A stretch of 32,008 nt of DNA, taken from contig JAEZIO010000057.1 in assembly GCA_023436615.1 (NCBI GenBank), positions 1 to 32,008 on the forward strand, in the 5' to 3' direction. A program made the position numbers and the translations under genes. Positions within the stretch are counted from its first letter, which is position 1. Every line of letters starts with the position of its first letter. Shown here piece by piece: positions 1 through 6,720 of the stretch. Under the pieces are notes generated by a model that was not told the origin of the DNA, did not search any database, and was given only the letters and a program-made list of their open reading frames with translations. This stretch comes from Pseudomonadota bacterium (GTDB lineage: Bacteria > Pseudomonadota > Alphaproteobacteria > Sphingomonadales > Sphingomonadaceae).

Positions 1-461
1 ACCTGCGTCTGGAACAGGCAGTGGCAGGGCGCGAGCGCCATCTTGTGAATCTCGCCCGGGTTCCAGGCGGTGACGATCTGCCGCCGGGAGGTGGGATCGC
101 GTCGGATGAGGTCGACGAGCTCGGCAATCTGGTCGATGTGCCGCCCGTCGGCCGCCTCCCAGTTGCGCCATTGCTTCCCGTAAACGGGGCCGAGGTCGCC
201 GTTTTCGTCCGCCCATTCGTCCCAGATGCTGACCTTGCGTTCCTTCAGCCAGCCGATGTTGGTGTCGCCGCGAAGGAACCACAGAAGCTCGACGATGATC
301 GAGCGCAGGTGCAGCTTCTTGGTCGTTAGGAGCGGAAAGCCCTCCCCCAGGTCGAACCGCATCTGCGCGCCGAAATGCGTCAGCGTGCCCGTGCCGGTGC
401 GGTCGGCCTGCGGCACGCCTTGATCAAGAATGGTCTGAAGCAGGTCGAGATACTGGCGCAT
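1..461 (-). CDS. thyA: Thymidylate synthase, N-terminal part (truncated by window edge)
   Basis: Makes dTMP from dUMP, using 5,10-methylene-tetrahydrofolate as carbon donor and reductant, in the cytoplasm. The reading frame starts at ATG 461 (MRQYLDLLQTIL) and runs off the left edge after 153 codons. Visible family motifs are the dUMP/folate-binding start DRTGTGT (residues 20-26), LLWFLRGDTN (59-68), GPVYGKQWR (91-99), the R-R pair in DPTSRRQI, and the catalytic Cys146 in LAPCHCLFQ, which has the same number as in E. coli ThyA. It is the last gene seen of a minus-strand run that also holds folE, so folate synthesis and folate use are linked. No strong Shine-Dalgarno precedes the start; AGGG lies about 10 bases upstream. 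The rest of the gene, roughly 110 residues in the usual 264-aa form, is outside the window. Confidence 0.97.
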   Translation of the reverse strand, partial: MRQYLDLLQTILDQGVPQADRTGTGTLTHFGAQMRFDLGEGFPLLTTKKLHLRSIIVELLWFLRGDTNIGWLKERKVSIWDEWADENGDLGPVYGKQWRNWEAADGRHIDQIAELVDLIRRDPTSRRQIVTAWNPGEIHKMALAPCHCLFQTQ

Positions 462-493
462 CTCAGCAGACCCTAAGCCGGGTCGATGGAAAC

Positions 494-1036
494 TCAACCG
501 GACTCGTATCGGGCGAGCGCAGTTTCATATTTGTGCCGTTCGGCATCGATCCGTTCCTGGAGATCGTCGCGTTCGCGCTCATGGCGACGCTCAAGTTCGC
601 GGTGCTTCCGCTCCAGCGCCTGCTGTTCCTTTTCGATGGCCTCGATCTGCTTCGCCTGGCGAGCCTCCAGCTCTTTGAGCGCGGCTTCCGCCGACGCGAG
701 CGAGGCGCGGCTGGGCTTGGCCGCGCGTTTCCTCTTCGGCAGAATTTCCGGCTCCAGCCGCTTTTCCCGCCTCGGAGCGGCCTGCTTCTCTAGCGCCGCC
801 AGTTGCTCGTCCCGCGAGCCGCGCAGCACCTTCACCACCTGCCCCGGATGTTCGAGCGGCACTTTCGTCAGTGCGGTATCGGTGACCGCTTCGGCGACAC
901 CCTGGGCGAAGAGGTTGCTGTCGGTGCCCCACGCTTCCAGCGCCGCCTTCTGGCTCGGCGCCGCCACATAAGCGTCGTGGAAGCCGATGGGGGTGCGAAA
1001 GACCTTCAGCTTCTGCGTGCGTTTTGACTTGGCCAC
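494..1036 (-). CDS. Charged coiled-coil protein, TolA-like in composition, function unknown
   Basis: A 180-aa protein with a GTG start at 1036, chosen because the frame reaches further upstream only by overlapping folE; from GTG it sits 32 bases after the folE stop. The N-terminal half (residues 1-95) contains KLKVFRTPIGFHDAYVAAPSQKAALEAWGTDSNLF split over two short blocks. This looks like a folded segment resembling short conserved proteins of sphingomonads. Residues 95-180 are Arg/Glu/Lys/Ala-rich with heptad-like spacing (EARQAKQIEAIEKEQQALER), a strong coiled-coil signal. Such proteins are often labelled 'cell envelope biogenesis protein TolA', but no membrane segment or TolA C-terminal domain is present, so that label describes composition only. 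It lies between folE and thyA and is probably co-transcribed with them. Confidence 0.8.
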   Translation of the reverse strand: MAKSKRTQKLKVFRTPIGFHDAYVAAPSQKAALEAWGTDSNLFAQGVAEAVTDTALTKVPLEHPGQVVKVLRGSRDEQLAALEKQAAPRREKRLEPEILPKRKRAAKPSRASLASAEAALKELEARQAKQIEAIEKEQQALERKHRELERRHERERDDLQERIDAERHKYETALARYESG

Positions 1037-1068
1037 GACGGTCGAAACGCCGGCGAAGCGTTTCGGTG

Positions 1069-1680
1069 TCAGTATCCCATGAGCGCCAGCACTTCGCGCC
1101 GGCTGCGCTCGTCCTCGCGAAATGTGCCCATCATCCGGCTGGTCGTCATCATCACGCCGGGCGTGTTGACGCCCCGCGCCGTCATGCACGAGTGGCTTGC
1201 CTCGATCACCACGGCCACGGCCTTGGGCTCGAGATGGTCCCAGATGCAGTCGGCCACCTGCGCGGTGAGCCTCTCCTGCACCTGCAGCCGCCGCGCAAAG
1301 CCGTGGAGCACGCGCGCGAGCTTGCTGATCCCGACGACCTTGTCCTGCGGAAGATAAGCAATGGCCGCCTTGCCGATGATCGGAGCCATGTGGTGCTCGC
1401 AATGCGACTGGAAAGGAATGTCCTTCAGAAGCACGATTTCGTCATAGCCGCCCACTTCGTAGAAGGTTCGGCTGAGATGGATTGCCGGGTCCGACTGATA
1501 ACCGGACGCATATTCCGCCCAGGCGCGCGCGACCCGTTCCGGCGTTTCCAGCAACCCCTCGCGGTCAGGGTCGTCTCCGGCCCACCGGATCAGCGTCTTG
1601 ATCGCATCGCGCACATTGTCGGGCACCGCGATCTTGGGCGGCGGGCTCAAGAGGTCTCCGTTTTCCGGCGTCTGGCTCAT
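1069..1680 (-). CDS. folE: GTP cyclohydrolase I
   Basis: Converts GTP to 7,8-dihydroneopterin triphosphate, the first step of tetrahydrofolate biosynthesis; a cytoplasmic homodecamer in known members. The 203-aa length is typical. Zinc ligands expected for the family are visible: Cys94 and His97 in SHCEHHMAP, and Cys165 in ASHSCMTARG. The substrate-binding TPERVARAW (46-54) and the C-terminal TSRMMGTFRED are intact. The ATG at 1680 overlaps the stop of the upstream flavoprotein gene by four bases (ATGA), so translation is probably coupled. thyA lies two genes downstream, which fits a folate/thymidylate context. No sign of truncation. Confidence 0.98.
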   Translation of the reverse strand: MSQTPENGDLLSPPPKIAVPDNVRDAIKTLIRWAGDDPDREGLLETPERVARAWAEYASGYQSDPAIHLSRTFYEVGGYDEIVLLKDIPFQSHCEHHMAPIIGKAAIAYLPQDKVVGISKLARVLHGFARRLQVQERLTAQVADCIWDHLEPKAVAVVIEASHSCMTARGVNTPGVMMTTSRMMGTFREDERSRREVLALMGY

Positions 1681-2990
1681 CGCCCAAGCTCCGTTGCAAT
1701 GTCGTCGGCCACGTCGGCTGCCTGGCTGCGAATGTCGGGCACGGCGATGATCTCCCAGTAGCGGCTCTTGGTCAAAGCGCCGAGGGCCCAGAGCCGATCC
1801 GCCCCCTCTGCGCGCGAGCGATCGGTTACGGCCAGTCCGATGCCAAGCTCGTCGGGTTTGATGGCTGCCGCATCGAGAAGGTTCCGCAGCAGCGGGTCGG
1901 CCGTGCGGCGGATGTCGTGCAACGGGCCGGTGCAGTTGAAGATGTAGCGGAAGCTGCGGCGGATCGCTTCGTCCTCGCCGCGGCGGCGGATGGTCACGTC
2001 CAGCTCATCGCCGTTCGGCTGCGCGCCGAGGATACGGCCTGCGGCGATTTCGAGCTGCCCTGCCTCGGTGAGCAAGCCGAGCTGGCGGGCAACCTGCGGC
2101 GCGATGCGATGACGGTGGACGTCCCACCACGGTCGCGCGTGGCGCAGGAAGCGCCTTCGCTCGTCGACGTCGAGCGACTGCCAGAGCGCGTGGCTGTGCG
2201 GTCGAAGCGAGTCGACGGCACCGCGCCAGCTCGAGCTGCGGCTTTTCTCGCGGATCCAGCGGCCGATGTCGCGCACAGTGCCGCGTGGAAGCTCGTCGCT
2301 CGTGATTGTCACCGGATCGGCCGCAGCGTGGCTCCTCGGCGCGAGTCCGCGGCGGGACAGCGCCAGGATTCGTCCCTTCTGCCCTGCGGAAGCGAGGGAG
2401 AGCACGACGTCGACCATAGTCAGGCCGGTGCCGACGATGAGCACGTCCGATTGCCGCTCGACCGAGTCCGCGATCGCGGCGCGCGCTTCATTCCCCCAAG
2501 GATTGGCGACGATGCGATCGCACGGCGCCTGAAACGGCAGCGGAGCCGGCGGCTGGTTGCCGATCGCAAGGACGAGCGCCTCGCTCTGGATTGTGCCGCC
2601 GCCGGCCAGGCTGATCGTCCAGCCACCGTTCCCTTTGTGAGCGGCCGTTGCCCGGTCCTGCACCACCTCGGCACAGCCGCCTGAAATGGCATCGTCGAGG
2701 ATAGACCGAAGATATCGGCCGAAAGCCCGGCGCTCGGCGAAATCGCCCGCCGCGACGCCGGCGGCGTTCATGAAATCCTCGGGCGCCTCGGGCCAGGCGC
2801 TCATGTTCGATGCGGGTACGTTCAACAGGTGCGCGGGATCGGTGGTCGAGAAGGCGGTGCCGCGCCCAGCTTCGCTTCCCGCTTCCGCAAGGACGCTGCG
2901 GACGCCGCGGCGCGCGAGCTGCGCGGCGACCATCGTTCCCGAAAAGCCCGCCCCGACGATTGCTACCGGCACGACCCGGTCAGATTTCAT
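1677..2990 (-). CDS. FAD/NAD(P)-binding protein of the COG4529 (YdhS-like) family
   Basis: A 437-aa cytoplasmic flavoprotein without an assigned reaction. A Rossmann dinucleotide motif opens the protein (VAIVGAGFSGTMVAAQLARRG; G13, G15, G18). It is followed by an acidic strand end (LAEAGSEAGRGTAFSTTDP) and LLNVPASNMSAWPEAPEDF, which is characteristic of COG4529 (Pfam NAD_binding_9). A second glycine motif, VLIVGTGLTMVDVVLSL, lies near residue 185 and probably binds NAD(P). The C-terminus holds YIFNCTGPLHDIRR and GIGLAVTDRSRAEGADRLWALGAL, split here into two. Its ATG overlaps the end of the DUF6356 gene by 11 bases and its stop overlaps the folE start. The substrate is unknown; the folE neighbour hints at, but does not show, a pterin or folate link. 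Confidence 0.9.
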   Translation of the reverse strand: MKSDRVVPVAIVGAGFSGTMVAAQLARRGVRSVLAEAGSEAGRGTAFSTTDPAHLLNVPASNMSAWPEAPEDFMNAAGVAAGDFAERRAFGRYLRSILDDAISGGCAEVVQDRATAAHKGNGGWTISLAGGGTIQSEALVLAIGNQPPAPLPFQAPCDRIVANPWGNEARAAIADSVERQSDVLIVGTGLTMVDVVLSLASAGQKGRILALSRRGLAPRSHAAADPVTITSDELPRGTVRDIGRWIREKSRSSSWRGAVDSLRPHSHALWQSLDVDERRRFLRHARPWWDVHRHRIAPQVARQLGLLTEAGQLEIAAGRILGAQPNGDELDVTIRRRGEDEAIRRSFRYIFNCTGPLHDIRRTADPLLRNLLDAAAIKPDELGIGLAVTDRSRAEGADRLWALGALTKSRYWEIIAVPDIRSQAADVADDIATELGR

Positions 2991-3246
2991 AGTCCGGCCA
3001 GTTGTTGGGGTTTGCCGCGCCGGCTTTCCTGCGCATCATCTGTTCATGGAGCGCGGAGACTGTCTTGCCAGCCGTCTGCGTGAAAATGCCGGGCACGACG
3101 GCATGAACCAGGCATGCGGCGCCCGCGGCGATCAGATTGACGCCGATCCTTACGGCCCCCGCGGCATGGCCGGCCCAGCTCATCCCGAGGCTGCGCGGGT
3201 GCTCGGCGAACAGGCGGTCCCGCCAACTGCCGCTAGTCCGCTCCAT
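2980..3246 (-). CDS. DUF6356 family small protein
   Basis: An 88-aa protein with a good ribosome site (AGGAAG) six bases before ATG 3246. A central hydrophobic stretch (about residues 28-54, GAVRIGVNLIAAGAACLVHAV) suggests one membrane segment. The C-terminal part TAGKTVSALHEQM and NNWPDYEI are recognisable as the DUF6356 signature, seen in sphingomonads and relatives and sometimes loosely labelled capsule biosynthesis. No function is established. The gene begins only 20 bases after the encoded CCA end of tRNA-Arg, leaving little room for a separate promoter, so it is probably read through from the tRNA promoter or from further upstream. Its stop lies inside the start of the COG4529 gene (11-base overlap). 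Confidence 0.85.
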   Translation of the reverse strand: MERTSGSWRDRLFAEHPRSLGMSWAGHAAGAVRIGVNLIAAGAACLVHAVVPGIFTQTAGKTVSALHEQMMRRKAGAANPNNWPDYEI

Positions 3247-3266
3247 GGCTCTTCCTTTGTTTCAGA

Positions 3267-3343
3267 TGGCGACCCCGACAGGATTCGAACCTGTGGCCCT
3301 CAGATTAGGAATCTGATGCTCTATCCTGCTGAGCTACGGGGTC
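3267..3343 (-). tRNA. tRNA-Arg (anticodon CCT, reads AGG)
   Basis: Read on the minus strand this folds as a complete tRNA. The acceptor stem GACCCCG pairs with CGGGGTC. The D arm is GCTC/GAGC, the anticodon stem is TCAGA/TCTGA around loop TTCCTAA (anticodon CCT), and the T arm ACAGG-TTCGAAT-CCTGT is followed by discriminator G and an encoded CCA (3269-3267). The AGG codon is rare in such GC-rich genomes. The gene lies between two protein genes on the same strand, 34 bases after the DUF1178 stop and 20 bases before the DUF6356 start. No integrase or duplicated 3' end is seen next to it, so it does not look like a used attachment site. Confidence 0.98.
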
Positions 3344-3352
3344 GTCGCGCGA

Positions 3353-3381
3353 CGAATAGTGCGTCGCAGCATGCCAATCAA
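3353..3381 (-). promoter_or_regulatory. Likely promoter of tRNA-Arg
   Basis: Reading leftwards, TTGATT (3381-3376) and TATTCG (3358-3353) are separated by exactly 17 bases. The -10 box ends nine bases before the mature tRNA 5' end, which is the usual arrangement for a tRNA gene. The -35 box overlaps the TGA stop codon of the DUF1178 gene (3380-3378). This is a pattern match by eye, not a measured start site. If active, it would also feed DUF6356 and the folE-thyA genes beyond the tRNA, because no terminator is visible after the CCA end. Confidence 0.5.
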
Positions 3382-3785
3382 TTGACCTCGGTGGGCGGCA
3401 GCACCGGGAGCGGCAGCGGCGCGACCGGCACTCCCTCGGCGATCAGCGACTTCGCTTCGTCCGCCGAGGCCTGCCCGTGGACCGGCCGCGCGGCGGCTTC
3501 CCCGGCATGGATCGCCCGCGCTTCCTCCGCGAAGCGGTCGCCCACCCATTCGGAATCCTTGATGACAGCCGCCTGAAGCGCAGCCAATCTCGCCAGCGGC
3601 GAAATGCCGTCGCCGCCTTTCGCCGGGACGCGCGGCGCCATTGGCGCTTTCGATACGCGCGCCGAGCCGCACACGGGGCATTGGACGAGCCCACGCTGGG
3701 ACTGCTCGTCATAGTCCGCGCCCGACTGGAACCACGCTTCGAACACGTCGCCGCTGTCCCCGCACCGGAGGTCGAACACGATCAT
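3378..3785 (-). CDS. DUF1178 family protein
   Basis: A 135-aa protein starting at ATG 3785, which overlaps the nitrilase stop by four bases (ATGA). It begins MIVFDLRCGDSGDVFEAWFQS and carries the family's putative zinc ribbon: Cys8 early and CPVCGS at residues 36-41. This is followed by VSKAPMAPRVPAKGG and a helical middle. The C-terminal tail is Pro/Val-rich (APLPLPVLPPTEVN). DUF1178 has no established biochemical role; in alphaproteobacteria it commonly follows a carbon-nitrogen hydrolase and grx gene, as here. Its stop codon lies within the predicted -35 element of the following tRNA gene. Confidence 0.9.
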   Translation of the reverse strand: MIVFDLRCGDSGDVFEAWFQSGADYDEQSQRGLVQCPVCGSARVSKAPMAPRVPAKGGDGISPLARLAALQAAVIKDSEWVGDRFAEEARAIHAGEAAARPVHGQASADEAKSLIAEGVPVAPLPLPVLPPTEVN

Positions 3786-4609
3786 CGTTGAAGCGCCTCG
3801 CCGACAGCACGGCGGTGACGAATCGCCGGCACGCGCTGCCGCACCTGCTCCACCTTGCCTGTATCCAGCTCCGCGAAGGCGACGCCCACCTGCTCCCCCA
3901 TGTCGAGCAATATCTCGCCCCAGGGGTCGACAAGCAAGGAATGGCCGTAGGTCTCGCGCCCGTCCTCGTGCCGGCCGCACTGGGCCGCGGCGACGACGAA
4001 CACGCCCGCCTCGATCGCGCGCGCGCGAAGCAGCACCTCCCAGTGCGCCTTGCCGGTGGGAACGGTGAAGGCTGCCGGAACCGACAGCACGTCGGCCCCG
4101 GCATCGGTCAGCCGCGCGAACAGTTGCGGAAAGCGCAGATCGTAGCAAATCGTCAGCCCGAGCCGGCCCACCGGAGTCCCGCCGACGACCACCGCGTCGG
4201 ACCCGCCGCGGTACACGTTGGACTCGCGCCAGCTTTCTCCGGTCGGAAGGTCGACGTCGAACAAATGGATCTTGTCGTAGGTTGCGCGGATCTCGCCTCC
4301 GGAATCGATGACGAAGCCGCGGTTCGCGAGCTTGTTGCCTTCGACGGTGACTGCCAGCGACCCCAGGTGCAGCCAGATGCCCTTGTCGCGTGCGGCGGCG
4401 CGGCAGGCGGCGAGCACCACGTCTTCCTGGGCAGGGCGGACGCATTTTGCCGCTCGCTCGCTGTCGCGATCCAGAAGGCCGGACATTTCCGGCGTGAACA
4501 GCATCTCCGCGCCGCCGGAGGCGGCGGCGGCTATAGCCAAGACGAGCGCCTCGGCATTCGCCTCCGGATCGATCCCGGTGCGCGACTGAAATATCGCGAT
4601 CCTCGTCAT
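3782..4609 (-). CDS. Carbon-nitrogen hydrolase, Nit/deaminated-glutathione amidase type
   Basis: A 275-aa nitrilase-superfamily amidase. The catalytic triad can be placed by motif: Glu41 in FTPEMSGLL, Lys113 in YDKIHLFDVD, and Cys155 in GLTICYDLRFPQLF. The KIHLFDVD and CYDLRFPQ wording is that of the Nit1/Nit2 branch, whose characterised members remove deaminated glutathione or 2-oxoglutaramate. The immediate neighbour is a glutaredoxin, which fits a glutathione housekeeping role, but that link is inference. The start ATG 4609 overlaps the glutaredoxin stop by four bases, and its own stop overlaps the DUF1178 start, giving a tightly coupled grxC-nit-DUF1178 unit. Confidence 0.93.
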   Translation of the reverse strand: MTRIAIFQSRTGIDPEANAEALVLAIAAAASGGAEMLFTPEMSGLLDRDSERAAKCVRPAQEDVVLAACRAAARDKGIWLHLGSLAVTVEGNKLANRGFVIDSGGEIRATYDKIHLFDVDLPTGESWRESNVYRGGSDAVVVGGTPVGRLGLTICYDLRFPQLFARLTDAGADVLSVPAAFTVPTGKAHWEVLLRARAIEAGVFVVAAAQCGRHEDGRETYGHSLLVDPWGEILLDMGEQVGVAFAELDTGKVEQVRQRVPAIRHRRAVGEALQR

Positions 4610-4866
4610 CGCGCGCCGAGCATCTCGTCGAGCTTGCCCTCCCGTTCGAGCGCGACGAGGTCGGTGCAGCCGCCCACATGCCGGCCATCGACGAAGATCT
4701 GCGGCACGGTGGTCCGGCCATTCGCGCGCTGGATCATCTCTTCGCGCTTCGGCCCGCCGCCGTCGATCACATACTCCTCATATTCGATGCCCTTGGAATC
4801 GAGCAGGCTGCGGGCGCGCATGCAGAAACCGCAGAAGGTCTTCGAATAGATCTCGACTTTGGCCAC
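4606..4866 (-). CDS. grxC: Glutaredoxin 3
   Basis: An 86-aa dithiol glutaredoxin that reduces protein disulfides with glutathione in the cytoplasm. The active site is CGFC (Cys12, Cys15) instead of the common CPYC. The glutathione-binding TVPQIF (53-58) and GGCTDL (65-70) motifs are intact. Translation starts at GTG 4866, 13 bases after the comF stop, with a GGGAACGG element upstream. The gene is the second of a comF-grxC-nitrilase-DUF1178 run common in alphaproteobacteria. The CGFC site resembles the monothiol CGFS class in sequence, but the second cysteine and the short length place this protein with the GrxC group. Confidence 0.95.
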   Translation of the reverse strand: MAKVEIYSKTFCGFCMRARSLLDSKGIEYEEYVIDGGGPKREEMIQRANGRTTVPQIFVDGRHVGGCTDLVALEREGKLDEMLGAR

Positions 4867-4879
4867 GTTACCGTTCCCG

Positions 4880-5605
4880 TCACGTTTCGACTTGCATCGG
4901 ACGAATTACGCGCGCCCAGCTAATGAGGTCCACCCGCGCGGCCCCGGCGCGCTTCAGCACCCGGGCGCAGGCGTTGGCAGTGCTCCCCGTGGTGAGGACG
5001 TCATCGACCAGAACCACCGTGCGCCCGCGAATCTGTGCGCCGGCGCTCACCCGGAAGGCGCCGGCGACGGTGCGGCGCCGCTGGCGCATGTTGAGGCCCT
5101 TCAGGGGCGGCGTTGCGCGAACCCTCCGCAGGGTGGCGAGCTCTAGCGGAAGGCCGGTCCGTCGCGACAGCTCCCTTGCGACGATCGCCGACTGGTTGAA
5201 GCCGCGGCCCCACAGGCGCGACCGATGAAGCGGGACGGGCACGAGTATCGCGTCGTCGACCTCGCCGATCAGCGGGCGCATGAACCGGGACATGGTCCGC
5301 GCAAGTGCGACCTTTCGCCCGTATTTGAGACGGATGGCGATCGACCGGCTGATTTCGTCATAGGCGACCGCAGCGCGGATCCGGTCGAGGCGCGGTGGCC
5401 TGGCAAGACAGGCGCCGCACATGTCCGCGTCGGTCGCCATCAGCGGAAGTCCGCAGCGCGAGCACCCGCCGCTTCCCAGGAAATCGAGCTTGCGCCAGCA
5501 TTCGCTGCAGAAGCTGTCGACCTCGTTGACGATCGTGCCGCAGCCGCCACAGCGCGGCGGGAGAGCGAAATCCAGCACCGGTCGAAGGACGGAAAGAAGC
5601 GCCAC
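4880..5605 (-). CDS. comF: ComF family amidophosphoribosyltransferase-like protein
   Basis: A ComF/GntX-type protein of 241 aa when started at GTG 5605 (MALLSVLRPVLDFALPP), preceded by AGCAGG. The open frame reaches 27 codons further, but that segment lacks family character and would run into the divergent methyltransferase start. An N-terminal zinc-ribbon region has CGGC, CSEC, CSRC and CGAC pairs between about residues 19 and 66. The C-terminal PRTase fold carries the PRPP loop VVLVDDVLTTGST (197-209). The family was named for DNA uptake in Bacillus; in proteobacteria its role is uncertain, and no other competence genes are present here. It heads the grxC-nitrilase-DUF1178 run. Confidence 0.92.
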   Translation of the reverse strand: MALLSVLRPVLDFALPPRCGGCGTIVNEVDSFCSECWRKLDFLGSGGCSRCGLPLMATDADMCGACLARPPRLDRIRAAVAYDEISRSIAIRLKYGRKVALARTMSRFMRPLIGEVDDAILVPVPLHRSRLWGRGFNQSAIVARELSRRTGLPLELATLRRVRATPPLKGLNMRQRRRTVAGAFRVSAGAQIRGRTVVLVDDVLTTGSTANACARVLKRAGAARVDLISWARVIRPMQVET

Positions 5606-5649
5606 AGGCCTGCTTGTCGCGCACGGCTCCCCGGCGCACAAGCGCGCTC

Positions 5650-6444
5650 GTGAGCGCCAACCTGTTCGACATGAAATTGCGGGCAATGCGGCGCCATCGG
5701 GCCTTTCGGACCGGTCCGGCGACGTTCCTTTACGAACGCGCCTTCGAGGACGTGCTCGAGCGCCTAGGCTCGGTTAACCGAAGGCTCGAATCGGTGCTTC
5801 TCGTCGGCGTGCCGGTCGCCGACTGGCCGCAACGGCTGCGCGATGTCGCGACGAGCGTCACGTGTATCGATCCAGGCGCGGGATTCGCGAAAGCCGCAGG
5901 CGGCCTGCAGGCGATCGAGGATCAGCTCGATGTCCGACCTGGCAGCTTCGACCTATGCGTCGCCATCGGGACACTGGACACCGTCAACGACCTCGCCGGA
6001 GCGCTTCTTCGCCTGCGGCTCTCGCTGAAGCCGGATTCGCTGCTGATCGGCGCGATGTCGGGCGGCGACACGCTTCCGCGCCTGCGTCATGCGATGCGCG
6101 CGGCCGATTCCGTGACCGGCGGCGCCTCGCCGCATGTCCATCCCCGGATCGATGCGCCGGCGCTCGCGCAATTGCTGGCCGCTGCCGGGTTCGACATGCC
6201 GGTGATCGACATTGACCGGGTGCGCGTTGCGTATCGCAGCCTGCGGAAGCTGATCGGCGACCTTCGCGCGATGGGCGCGACGAACGTGCTTACGAGCAGG
6301 TCCCGAAGTCCGTTGACGCGCAATGCTCTCGCAGCGGCCGAAAAGGCATTCGGCCGGGAGGCCGACCAGTCGCGAACCACCGAAACCTTCGAGCTTCTTC
6401 ACTTCGCTGCATGGACCCCGCCGGCCGCGGCGGCTCGTGGCTGA
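5650..6444 (+). CDS. NDUFAF5-like class I SAM-methyltransferase homologue with degenerate SAM motif
   Basis: A 264-aa protein from GTG 5650, divergent from comF with 44 bases between them. The start is chosen because upstream codons of the frame overlap comF. The C-terminal half closely matches the NDUFAF5 family: LKPDSLLIGAMSGGDTLPRL, a helical RHAMRAAD, HPRIDAPALAQLLAAAGFDM, and YRSLRKLIGDLRAMGATN. Human NDUFAF5 hydroxylates an arginine of complex I subunit NDUFS7. In most relatives motif I is LGCGRG; here the matching position reads LLVGVPVADW, so the GxGxG loop is missing, while an acidic residue after the next strand (CIDP) remains. SAM binding is therefore doubtful. An assembly or chaperone role for complex I is possible but unproven. 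Confidence 0.88.
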   Translation: MSANLFDMKLRAMRRHRAFRTGPATFLYERAFEDVLERLGSVNRRLESVLLVGVPVADWPQRLRDVATSVTCIDPGAGFAKAAGGLQAIEDQLDVRPGSFDLCVAIGTLDTVNDLAGALLRLRLSLKPDSLLIGAMSGGDTLPRLRHAMRAADSVTGGASPHVHPRIDAPALAQLLAAAGFDMPVIDIDRVRVAYRSLRKLIGDLRAMGATNVLTSRSRSPLTRNALAAAEKAFGREADQSRTTETFELLHFAAWTPPAAAARG

Positions 6445-6450
6445 TCGGCC

Positions 6451-6480
6451 GTTAACCGTCCGCCCGCAAGAATTGTTAAC
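6451..6480. promoter_or_regulatory. Two GTTAAC sites upstream of the Flp pilin gene, possible CtrA half-sites
   Basis: Two GTTAACC copies (6451-6457 and 6475-6481) lie in the 86-base gap ahead of the Flp pilin gene. TTAACCGT at 6452-6459 differs by one base from the TTAACCAT half-site known for CtrA in alphaproteobacteria, and pilin genes are CtrA targets in Caulobacter. The 24-base spacing is not the classical TTAA-N7-TTAA arrangement, so this is only a candidate. No clear sigma-70 boxes were recognised in the gap. Confidence 0.3.
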
Positions 6481-6530
6481 CCGCAGGACGCTATTGCGAC
6501 CATTGTGGACGTGGACCAGAGGAGGGTGGC

Positions 6531-6713
6531 GTGAGCGCTATCCGACAGAATTTGCGCAGGCTGCTCGCTGCCCAAGAGGGAGCGACCGCAATCGAATATG
6601 GCTTGATCGCCGCGCTCATCGTCATCGCGATGATCGGCGCCCTCTCGGCCCTCGGCGGCGGGGCGGGCGGCATGTGGACCGATCTGGCGACGACCGTGAC
6701 GACGTCAATGTAA
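6531..6713 (+). CDS. Flp family type IVb pilin
   Basis: A 60-aa Flp/PilA-type pilin precursor. The leader MSAIRQNLRRLLAAQEG ends in the prepilin peptidase site, with cleavage expected after Gly17. The mature start ATAIEYGLIAALIVIAMIGAL holds the conserved Glu22-Tyr23 pair and forms the assembly helix. The start is GTG 6531, set by a strong GGAGG about five bases upstream (6521-6525). Flp pilins form Tad pili for surface attachment. No tad/cpa assembly genes lie in this window, so this is an orphan copy whose secretion machinery must be elsewhere. It is convergent with the M48 protease gene, with only seven bases between the stop codons. Confidence 0.95.
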   Translation: MSAIRQNLRRLLAAQEGATAIEYGLIAALIVIAMIGALSALGGGAGGMWTDLATTVTTSM

Positions 6714-6720
6714 TTGCGCG

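Noticed and set aside
3267..3343. tRNA-Arg as an island attachment site
   Set aside because: No integrase nearby, no duplicated tRNA end seen in the flanks, and flanking genes are housekeeping.
5606..5686. N-terminal extension of comF to the first available ATG
   Set aside because: The extra 27 codons lack family character and overlap the divergent methyltransferase start; GTG 5605 has an upstream AGCAGG.
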